A stretch of 47,971 nt of DNA from a bacterium. GTDB taxonomy: Bacteria; Verrucomicrobiota; Kiritimatiellia; CAIKKV01; CAIYGI01. Shown here in pieces: positions 7,631-14,018 of the stretch. Both the position numbers and the translations under genes were made by a program. Under the pieces are notes generated by a model that saw nothing but the letters and a program-made list of their open reading frames with translations, did no database searches and was not told the DNA's origin. The stretch lies in contig JANYBP010000075.1 of the NCBI GenBank assembly GCA_025360745.1, forward strand, positions 1 to 47,971. Direction: 5' to 3'. Numbering within the stretch: position 1 is the stretch's first letter; every line of letters begins with the position of its first letter.

Positions 7631-8652
7631 GTCTTGCCACTCCTGCAATGAACGGCGGGGAAATCGTGCTGCTCAAGATCGCCGGGATGTTTCTGGTGAT
7701 GCTGGCGGGCTGGGCGGCCGCGCGCCGCCGCGTGCTGGTGTCGGAAACGACCAGCGTCCTGAGCCGATTGGTGGTGGACCTGGCGCTGCCGGCGATGGTC
7801 TTCACCCAGATGCTGGCCACCGTCGAACCCGCGCGCCTGCGCTCCGAACTGTGGATTCCCGTTTACGGCCTCGCGCTGATTCCGTTCAGTCTGGCGGCGG
7901 CCATGCTTGTGGGACGCCTGCGCGGACGGACGCCCGACCGGCGCACTTTCCGTTTTCTGATCGCCATTCCCAACTGGGTTTATCTGCCGCTGCCGATCGC
8001 CGCGGCCATGTACGGTGACGATGGCACGCGTTTTGTGCTTTTGTGCAACATCGGAGTGCAACTTGGTATGTGGACGGTCGGGATCTGCGTTCTGACCGGG
8101 ACGCGCCTGACGCGGGCATCGCTGATCGGGCTGGCCGTGAATCCGGGCCTGCTCGCCACGATGGCCGGCATCGCCGTCGCCTGCGTGTGGCCGGTGGGAC
8201 GCATGCTGGTGTTGGGCGCGCCGCCGGCGGACGCGGGTTTTGGAATCAGGTTGCTCGATGTCGGAGTAGACGCATTGCAGACGATCGGTTCGATCGCGAT
8301 CCCGCTGGCGCTGCTGGTCACAGGCGCGCAGTTGGCGGGTCTGAGCGCCAGTGTCGTGCGTCCCTCCTCGGGCGTGGCGGGCGTGCTGGCGGGCCGTCTG
8401 GTGGTCGCGCCCTTACTGGCCATGGGACTCGTGCATTTGGGCATGGCCGTGAGCGGTGTGACGCTGCCGGAATGGGCGCGCATGACGGCCTACCTGATCG
8501 CCGCCATGCCGACCGGCGTCTCCTGCGCGATGTTCATCGAGCGCTTCGGCGGCGACCAGGAACTGGGCGCGCTGGGCATACTGCACACAACCCTGGCGAG
8601 TTTCCTGACCGTGCCGGCCTGGGCCTGGCTCTGGAACGCGACGGGTTGGTAG
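7627..8652 (+). CDS. AEC (auxin efflux carrier) family transporter
   Basis: A 341-aa membrane protein of the AEC/membrane transport protein family, which contains carboxylate and amino-acid permeases related to MdcF. About ten hydrophobic segments are visible, the first at about 15-33 and the last at about 315-340. The bacterial family hallmark is seen in ALPAMVFTQM near 55-64 and in the Pro/Gly-rich breaks AIPNWVYLPL and LIAAMPTGVSCAMF. Substrate cannot be told from sequence. The ATG at 7627 overlaps the upstream stop by 4 nt; the frame is open further upstream (to 7543) but that segment lies inside the neighbour and has no membrane character. Confidence 0.86.
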   Translation: MSLATPAMNGGEIVLLKIAGMFLVMLAGWAAARRRVLVSETTSVLSRLVVDLALPAMVFTQMLATVEPARLRSELWIPVYGLALIPFSLAAAMLVGRLRGRTPDRRTFRFLIAIPNWVYLPLPIAAAMYGDDGTRFVLLCNIGVQLGMWTVGICVLTGTRLTRASLIGLAVNPGLLATMAGIAVACVWPVGRMLVLGAPPADAGFGIRLLDVGVDALQTIGSIAIPLALLVTGAQLAGLSASVVRPSSGVAGVLAGRLVVAPLLAMGLVHLGMAVSGVTLPEWARMTAYLIAAMPTGVSCAMFIERFGGDQELGALGILHTTLASFLTVPAWAWLWNATGW

Positions 8653-8662
8653 GAAAACGGGC

Positions 8663-10153
8663 ATGATCCGGGAAGCGATCACGGTGGCCGAGCGTGTGCG
8701 GGCCAAACTTGCCGATCTGCCCGACAAGCCGGGGTGTTACCTGATGCGCGACGCGCGCGGCCGCATCGTCTATGTCGGCAAGGCCGTCTCCCTGCGCCGC
8801 CGGGTGCAGTCCTATTTCCGTCCGGCCACGCTGCGGCGCGGCGATCCCAAACTGCGCGGCCTGGTGCGCAGCGTCGCGGACCTGGAATGGATCGTGACCC
8901 GCTCCGAGGCCGAGGCGCTGCTGACCGAGGGTCAATTGATCAAGGATTACCGGCCGCGCTACAACATAGACTTCAAGGACGACAAGCGCTTTCTGTTGCT
9001 GCGGGTGGACCTGCGCGCGCCTTTTCCCCAGGCCCAGGCCGTGCGCTTGCGGCGCGACGACGGCGCCGTCTATTTCGGCCCCTATCCCAACTCCGCCGCC
9101 GCCCGCGCCGCGCTGGAATTCACCTGCCGGCGTTACGGCCTGAAACGCTGCCGGCCGCGCACCCCCGGGTCGGCGGATCACCGCCACTGCCTGGACGACA
9201 TCGTGCGCGATTGCTCGGCGCCCTGCATCGGCAAAATATCGCCGGAGGACTACCGCGCGCGGGTGGATCAGGCCCGCGCCTTCCTGGAGGGACGGAGTCC
9301 GGAGGTGCTGCGCGAACTCGGCGACAGCATGCGGAGCGCCGCCGAAAACCGTGAATTCGAGCGCGCCGCCGCGCTGCGCGATACGCTTTTCGCTTTGCGC
9401 GAAATTGTCGGCCGCCGGCATCGCATCGCGGTCGCGCCGGCGCCGCGGGCCGAGCAGGCCGCCGCCGCGCTGGTCGAGTTGCAGCGCCACCTGGGCTTGG
9501 CAAGGCCGCCGCGTACGATCGAGTGCTTCGACATCTCGAACATCTCCGGCACCCTCGCGGTGGCGAGCCAGGTCTGCGCCGTGGACGGGCTGCCGCGCCG
9601 CGCGCGCTACCGGCATTACCGGATTCGGACGGTGACCGGCAGCGACGATCCCGCGATGATGGCGGAGGTCATCCGGCGTCGCTTCGCGCACACCGTGGCG
9701 GGCGGTGAGCCGCCCCCGGATATGGTGCTGGTGGATGGCGGACCAACGCAGCTCCAGGCGGCGGCGCGGGAACTGGCGGCGCTGGGTGTGACAGGCGTGG
9801 CGCTGGCCGGGCTGGCCAAGCGCTTCGAGGAAATTTTTGTGCCCGGCCGCGCCGAAGCGCTGCGCCTTTCGCCCAACGACCCGGCTTTGCATGTGTTGCA
9901 GCGGGTGCGCGACGAGGCCCACCGCTTTGCCTTGCGATATCACCGGCGGCTGCGCGCACGGCGCATCCAGGAGTCGCGCCTGGATGAAATCTCAGGCGTG
10001 GGCCCGCGCCGCAAGCAGGCGCTGCTGGCGCGCTTCGGTTCGCTGCAGCGGCTTTCGCGGGCGACAGCGGCGGAAATCGCCTCCGTGCCCGGCATCGGCG
10101 CCGCCGCCGCGCGGGCGATTCTGGAATGCCTCTCCGCCGACGGGAAAGAGTGA
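8663..10153 (+). CDS. uvrC: Excinuclease ABC subunit C (UvrC), short form
   Basis: The dual-incision nuclease of UvrABC nucleotide excision repair. The GIY-YIG domain (about 20-100) makes the 3' cut, with PGCYLMRD and IVYVGKA motifs. A Cys pair region (about 176-189) and a UVR helix pair (about 213-250) follow. The RNase-H-like domain that makes the 5' cut (about 285-430) keeps a D/D/H set: D290 in ECFDIS, D358 in VDGG and H420 in RDEAHRF. Tandem HhH motifs lie at about 440-490. Length is 496 aa against about 600 usually: the roughly 100-residue segment normally between UVR and the RNase H domain is missing. Both catalytic centres remain, so it is likely functional. Confidence 0.95.
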   Translation: MIREAITVAERVRAKLADLPDKPGCYLMRDARGRIVYVGKAVSLRRRVQSYFRPATLRRGDPKLRGLVRSVADLEWIVTRSEAEALLTEGQLIKDYRPRYNIDFKDDKRFLLLRVDLRAPFPQAQAVRLRRDDGAVYFGPYPNSAAARAALEFTCRRYGLKRCRPRTPGSADHRHCLDDIVRDCSAPCIGKISPEDYRARVDQARAFLEGRSPEVLRELGDSMRSAAENREFERAAALRDTLFALREIVGRRHRIAVAPAPRAEQAAAALVELQRHLGLARPPRTIECFDISNISGTLAVASQVCAVDGLPRRARYRHYRIRTVTGSDDPAMMAEVIRRRFAHTVAGGEPPPDMVLVDGGPTQLQAAARELAALGVTGVALAGLAKRFEEIFVPGRAEALRLSPNDPALHVLQRVRDEAHRFALRYHRRLRARRIQESRLDEISGVGPRRKQALLARFGSLQRLSRATAAEIASVPGIGAAAARAILECLSADGKE

Positions 10154-10157
10154 GGCC

Positions 10158-10185
10158 GGAAGTCGGAGGTCGGAGGTCGGAGGTA
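10158..10185. repeat. Heptamer array GGAGGTC x4
   Basis: GGAAGTC, GGAGGTC, GGAGGTC, GGAGGTA in perfect phase, starting 4 nt after the uvrC stop. The related unit GGTCGGA is found in frame inside the aminotransferase gene (21984-22060). Confidence 0.85.
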
Positions 10186-10380
10186 GAACAGGCCGGCAAC
10201 TAATAGGAAGAGCGAAAACGGCAACGGGAAGAAGCATATCCAACCGATGCCCGGATCGAGCACCGCTTGCTTCGGATTTGTGGATCCGTAAGCCTTGTAC
10301 GAGATGTGGCCCGACTCGTACCTTTTGCCGTCGACATGATACTTGTGCCAGATGAAACAGGAATGAGGCAATGATTGCAC
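10184..10380 (-). pseudogene. DUF3592-like protein remnant
   Basis: On the minus strand an open frame reads WHKYHVDGKRYESGHISYKAYG, then NPKQAVLDPG, then a hydrophobic segment (about 20 residues), then heptamer-encoded LRPPTSDFRP. The order (VDG.Y.S..IS, then NP..AVL.PG, then a membrane helix) resembles the second half of a DUF3592 domain, but the part normally linking ISYKAYG to NPKQA seems deleted and the N-terminus is cut by the TTAGTC repeat at 10378. The frame runs on into antisense uvrC. I treat it as a decayed fragment between two repeat blocks; family assignment is from pattern memory only. Confidence 0.4.
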
Positions 10381-10466
10381 ACTTAGTCCCCGCTCTTAGT
10401 CGGTTACGCTTAGTCGCTTACTCTTAGTCGACTAAGCGGGTAGACTAAGCGTAACCGACTAAGTGT
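10378..10466. repeat. TTAGTC palindromic array, 21-bp perfect inverted arms
   Basis: Arms 10395-10415 and 10443-10463 are perfect 21-nt reverse complements (CTTAGTCGGTTACGC...). Between them sits a second palindrome, CTTAGTCGACTAAG (10423-10436), and outside them CACACTTAGTC (10378-10388) pairs with GACTAAGTGTG (10456-10466). TTAGTC recurs every 14 nt, twice the 7-nt period seen elsewhere. There is no T-run after the stem, so it is not a classic Rho-independent terminator. Confidence 0.85.
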
Positions 10467-10518
10467 GGGACGAAGTGTCTCAGATCCGCAGTCAGAATGA
10501 GTTAAGGACAGTGTTCTT

Positions 10519-10574
10519 CCACCCTCCACCTACCACCTACCACCCTCCACCTACCACCTGCCAAGTGCCACCTG
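10519..10574. repeat. Heptamer array CCACCTA x8
   Basis: Eight consecutive 7-nt units: CCACCCT, CCACCTA, CCACCTA, CCACCCT, CCACCTA, CCACCTG, CCAAGTG, CCACCTG. It ends 3 nt from the stop codon of the minus-strand Memo/methyltransferase fusion (10578). On the other strand the unit reads TAGGTGG, related to GGTGGAR at 17192-17261. Confidence 0.9.
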
Positions 10575-10577
10575 CCC

Positions 10578-12608
10578 TTACGCCGTTTTCTGCGCGCGTG
10601 TGCGCTTGGACCCCTCGTACAGTTCGAACAAAAAAAGACGGCAATCAAGTCCGCCACTGGAGAAGGAGATGCGGCGGCGCGGGCGCAGGCCCACGCGCTG
10701 GCCGAGTTCCAGATTGCCGGTAAAGACTCCGCCGAGGTAGCCGCGGCAGCGCTGTTTGAAAAAATCGCCGATGCCGCGATAGAGCGGCTCCAGCGTGGCG
10801 GCGTCGCCCATGCGCGCGCCGTATTCGGGATTGAACAGCGCCAGACCGCCGCCTTCGGGGATGGGGGTCTCGGCGAAATCGCAGACGCTGAACTCGATCA
10901 GGTCGGCCACGCCCGCGGCGCGGGCGTTTTCGCGCGCCGCTTCGATCGCGGCGGGATTGATGTCGGTGGCGATAATGCGTCCGTTAAAGGCGCGCGGCGC
11001 CGCCCGCGCCGCCGCCAGGCGCGCCTCGCGCCAGCGCGGCGGATCGAACCCCAGCAGGTGTTCGAAGGCGAATCCCGGACGGGTCAAACCGGGCGCGCGG
11101 CCGATCGCCAGCAGCGCGGCCTCGATGGCCAGCGTGCCGCTGCCGCACATGGGATTGACGAAGTTGGCCTGGCCCGGCCAGCCGGCGGCCATCACGACCG
11201 CGGCGGCCAGCGATTCCTGCATCGGCGCTTCGAGCGGGATTTTACGATAGCCGCGGCGCGAGAGGGTTTCGCCGGAGGTGTCGAGATAGAGAATGGCCGT
11301 TTCTTCGTTCCAATACAGGAACACCACCGCGCCGCTGCGTTCGTTGCCGGAGTCGGGCCGGCGGCCATGAAGTTCGCGCAGGCGATCCACGATGGCGTCC
11401 TTGCAGCGCAGCGTGGCGAAACGCGGGTCGCGCAGCGAAGAATTGTGTACGAAGGCCGTGACGGTCAGATAGCCATCGGCGGGTATCCAGCGTTCCCAGG
11501 GCATGCGGCGCACATGGCTGTAAAGGTTGTCAACCGTACGCACGCGGCCGCAGCCGACTTCCCAAAGCACGCGCTGCGCCGTGCGCAATTGGAGGTTGAG
11601 GGCGAAGATCTCCGGCCAGCCGCCCTCGGTTTCCACGCTGGTTTGGCGGCTTTGAATGACCGGCAGGCCGAGCGCGCGCAGTTCGCTTTCCAGCATCGGC
11701 GCGGTGCCGGGGGCGCAGGACGCGATCAGACGTCCGGTCTGAGTGGCGGCGGGGGGCGTAAGCGGAAACACCACCGCGCCATACCCGACAACCCACTCGC
11801 CGCGGCTTTCGGGAAAATCGTCGCCGCTGTTGCGCGCACACAGGCGCAGACCCTGACGGCAGCCCATTTGTGAGGCGAAACTCAGCATGGCGAGGACGGG
11901 GGCGATTCCGCAGCAGACTTGATGCGCGGGCGACCAGGCGCGCGCCAAGCCCGGCGCGTCGAGTGTGACGATCTGCTTGAGGGTGATGGCGTCGCTTGCG
12001 CGCACGGCGTCGTAGTCGGGATCGTGCAGAAGATCGGTGCTGGCGATGACCACGAGCTCTTGCCGGCGGGCGAGGGCGGCCAGGCCGTCGGTCAACTGGC
12101 GGATCGTTTCCGGCTCATGATCGCCCAGCAGAGCCACAACCAGCCGGGCCTTGGGCAGCGCCGATTGCACGAAGGGAATCTGATTCTCGGCCGAGTGCTC
12201 GCCGAGATGCGGATGCGTGTCCACGACAATCCGTTCGCCGGCGGCGCAAAGCGCCTCGCGCGCCTCGCGGTCGAGCGGCGTCTGTCCAAGCGGCGTGGCG
12301 AAAAGGTCGCCGTCGAGCAGCGCCACGCCCTCGAAGGAAACGCGGTGGCCGAAGCCGAGAATCACGACCGTCTGCGGCTGGCCGTGGGTCGCGGCGTTAT
12401 CGCGCAGGGCGCGAAAGGTGTAACCGGCGATCGGGCCGGAGTATTGGTAACCCGCATGCGGCGCGATGCCACCAAGCAGACGTTGGGTAATTGCGGGCAC
12501 GCGCGCGGCATCGAGGCAGCCCTCGACGGCCTGTCGCAATTCGTCAGCTTGGGCGGGAAACCAGCGCCCGGCGCCCAAGGCATGCTGCACTATCGGTTTT
12601 GCGCTCAT
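10578..12608 (-). CDS. Memo-like domain fused to THUMP/RlmL-type methyltransferase
   Basis: A 676-aa two-part protein. Residues about 1-283 are a Memo/AmmeMemoRadiSam-system-B domain: IAPHAGYQYSG with H51, LGFGHR with H88, STDLLHD with D192 and H195, and CCGIAPV with C232/C233, i.e. the conserved His/Asp/Cys set of the putative metal site. Residues about 292-445 look like a THUMP/ferredoxin-like RNA-binding region, and about 460-665 a Rossmann methyltransferase of the UPF0020/RlmL group with NPMCGSGTL (485-493) and the catalytic-type NPEYGAR (593-599). The expected reaction is SAM-dependent N2-guanine methylation of rRNA or tRNA. The frame is continuous with no stop at the junction. I start at ATG 12608 (MSAKPIVQ); 24 upstream codons look non-coding. 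Transcribed alone, facing uvrC. Confidence 0.88.
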   Translation of the reverse strand: MSAKPIVQHALGAGRWFPAQADELRQAVEGCLDAARVPAITQRLLGGIAPHAGYQYSGPIAGYTFRALRDNAATHGQPQTVVILGFGHRVSFEGVALLDGDLFATPLGQTPLDREAREALCAAGERIVVDTHPHLGEHSAENQIPFVQSALPKARLVVALLGDHEPETIRQLTDGLAALARRQELVVIASTDLLHDPDYDAVRASDAITLKQIVTLDAPGLARAWSPAHQVCCGIAPVLAMLSFASQMGCRQGLRLCARNSGDDFPESRGEWVVGYGAVVFPLTPPAATQTGRLIASCAPGTAPMLESELRALGLPVIQSRQTSVETEGGWPEIFALNLQLRTAQRVLWEVGCGRVRTVDNLYSHVRRMPWERWIPADGYLTVTAFVHNSSLRDPRFATLRCKDAIVDRLRELHGRRPDSGNERSGAVVFLYWNEETAILYLDTSGETLSRRGYRKIPLEAPMQESLAAAVVMAAGWPGQANFVNPMCGSGTLAIEAALLAIGRAPGLTRPGFAFEHLLGFDPPRWREARLAAARAAPRAFNGRIIATDINPAAIEAARENARAAGVADLIEFSVCDFAETPIPEGGGLALFNPEYGARMGDAATLEPLYRGIGDFFKQRCRGYLGGVFTGNLELGQRVGLRPRRRISFSSGGLDCRLFLFELYEGSKRTRAQKTA

Positions 12609-12661
12609 GCTTGCAGCATAGTGCCATTCGCACTTGCGAGGCAAGCCGGACGCCAAGACCG

Positions 12662-12696
12662 AATAACCAACACCCAACAAGGAATGTCAAATATCC
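12662..12696. repeat. Weak heptamer array (AANNNNN x5)
   Basis: AATAACC, AACACCC, AACAAGG, AATGTCA, AATATCC share phase and the leading AA. It is more degenerate than the other arrays and sits upstream of the Memo-fusion start. Confidence 0.55.
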
Positions 12697-12740
12697 AAGG
12701 GAACATCCCCCGGCAACATGGGTGCAGTGTCCCTATGCGA

Positions 12741-12854
12741 TTAGCAAGTCTCGATGACGTTCCTTGGAGGACGGCGGCCTCCGTCGCCGCGTGGGCGTAG
12801 GGCGAAAGACTTGGCAGCAACATGGGCGCAACGTCCTTGGGAGAGGATTTGGGT
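12741..12854 (+). repeat. Dispersed 114-bp repeat, copy A
   Basis: This segment matches the reverse complement of 17261-17374 over its whole length with only scattered mismatches and 1-nt indels. Landmarks shared by both are AGCAAGTCTCGATGAC, GCCTCCGTCGCCGCGTGGGC, AAAGACTTGGCAGCAACATG and the end GAGGATTTGGGT. Just upstream (12711-12735) is a partial further copy (CGGCAACATGGGTGCAG and following). It contains no supported gene and fills most of the 12609-12903 gap. Confidence 0.85.
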
Positions 12855-12903
12855 GGACTGGCGGTGGCTTGCGCGAGTGGCCTTGGTTTGATATGACTTA
12901 CTC

Positions 12904-13467
12904 ATGAATTTACCTCTGCCACAACATGATACGCTGGGCGCCCGATTGGGGTTGACGGTTCATGTGTCGGCCTTGCGATTCAGGCTCGAAGTCCTGATGC
13001 GGCGTTATCTTTCCGCAACGGCAGCCTGTCTGGAGGATTGGCTGTTGGATGTTGCCAACCGCCGAGGGGCGCGCATTGTTGTCAGGGAACCTTCAGCTCC
13101 GGAAAGTTTTACGCCTCCTTCTCCTGAAGAGTTCACGCAGGAGGAGCTTGTCGTGGCGATTTGTCAGCTTCAGGGAATGGATCGTCCGCAACTTCTGCGT
13201 CTGGCCGCCCAACTCATATCCCGGGGTGAACTGGATTTTACGGCATTGGCTCGTGTGGCAAGGCGCGAGCGGGTGGGATCCGTGCTCAACGCGATGGCCC
13301 AAGAGGCGCTCAAAGTGTCGCCTGGTCATCCATGCTGGTCGTTTCTGGCCAATATCTTTGCCGAGGCATCTCAACCGCGTGATGTGGTCATGCATTGGAC
13401 CCGTTTGGCCGAACCGGTGATGGCGCAAGGAAGGGTCAACGCCGCGGGATGGAGGCTGGTGGCATGA
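12904..13467 (+). CDS. Unknown protein, 187 aa, partner of NTase-like gene
   Basis: I do not recognise this protein. It is soluble and mostly helical. The N-terminal part (about 10-60) is amphipathic, a Pro/Glu-rich linker lies at about 62-80, and a helical region resembling small repeat units follows to the end. No DNA-binding helix-turn-helix could be read with confidence. Its stop overlaps the next gene start by ATGA, and that gene overlaps recD2 the same way, so the three are one translational unit. By position it could be the partner of the AbiEii/DUF6036-like nucleotidyltransferase; that is inference from context only. Confidence 0.7.
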   Translation: MNLPLPQHDTLGARLGLTVHVSALRFRLEVLMRRYLSATAACLEDWLLDVANRRGARIVVREPSAPESFTPPSPEEFTQEELVVAICQLQGMDRPQLLRLAAQLISRGELDFTALARVARRERVGSVLNAMAQEALKVSPGHPCWSFLANIFAEASQPRDVVMHWTRLAEPVMAQGRVNAAGWRLVA

Positions 13468-14018
13468 CCAATGCCGTAAAATTGCTTGCGGCAGTGGATG
13501 AACGGCTGTCCGGAAAAGTGGAGCTGACCTTATATGGGAGGGCTGCGCTGCACCTGGGTTTTCCGCATCCGCCACCGGACTACGCGCTGAGTCGAGATGT
13601 GGATGCCGTGATGTGGGTCGGTCAGGCGGAGGAGCTTCTCGAACGCACGAATTTCTGGTCCGTGATTGAACAGGTAAACGCTTTGTTTTCCGATCAAGAG
13701 TTGTATATCAGCCATTTCTTCGAGGAATCGCAAGTGGTGCTGACCCCCGATTGGAGGTCGAAACGGGTTCCAATTCATTGGCGGTGGCTCAATCTGGAGT
13801 TGTCGCGTCTGGGCAACGAAGATCTGTTTTTGAGCAAACTCATGCGCGACGATCCGATAGATCGACTGGATGCCATGTTTATCGTCAAAACGGCGCCGCT
13901 CGACCAGGATCAGATTCGCCGCGCCATTCGTGATGCCAGGGTTCCCCCGGTCCCGGAAATTACAGAGCAGTTCGAAAGATGCTCCCGGCGCTTTTTACAA
14001 GTTGTAAGAACGCCATGA
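13464..14018 (+). CDS. AbiEii/DUF6036-like nucleotidyltransferase
   Basis: A 184-aa protein resembling the DUF6036/AbiEii branch of nucleotidyltransferase-fold proteins, several of which are toxins of type IV toxin-antitoxin or abortive-infection modules. Visible: YGRAALHLGF (24-33), the acidic pair in SRDVDAVMW (about 43-51), GQAEELLERTNFW (about 53-65), DQELYISHFFEE and LGNEDLFLSKLMRDDP (about 117-132), which reads like the usual C-terminal Lys/Asp block of the fold. The start ATG at 13464 overlaps the preceding stop; the frame is open upstream only as shadow. No typical HTH antitoxin is adjacent. Function as toxin or housekeeping protein is undecided. Confidence 0.75.
   Translation: MTNAVKLLAAVDERLSGKVELTLYGRAALHLGFPHPPPDYALSRDVDAVMWVGQAEELLERTNFWSVIEQVNALFSDQELYISHFFEESQVVLTPDWRSKRVPIHWRWLNLELSRLGNEDLFLSKLMRDDPIDRLDAMFIVKTAPLDQDQIRRAIRDARVPPVPEITEQFERCSRRFLQVVRTP

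Noticed and set aside
8534-9943. 469-codon open frame on the minus strand opposite uvrC
   Set aside because: Antisense shadow with low-complexity His/Gln/Arg translation; uvrC is unambiguous.
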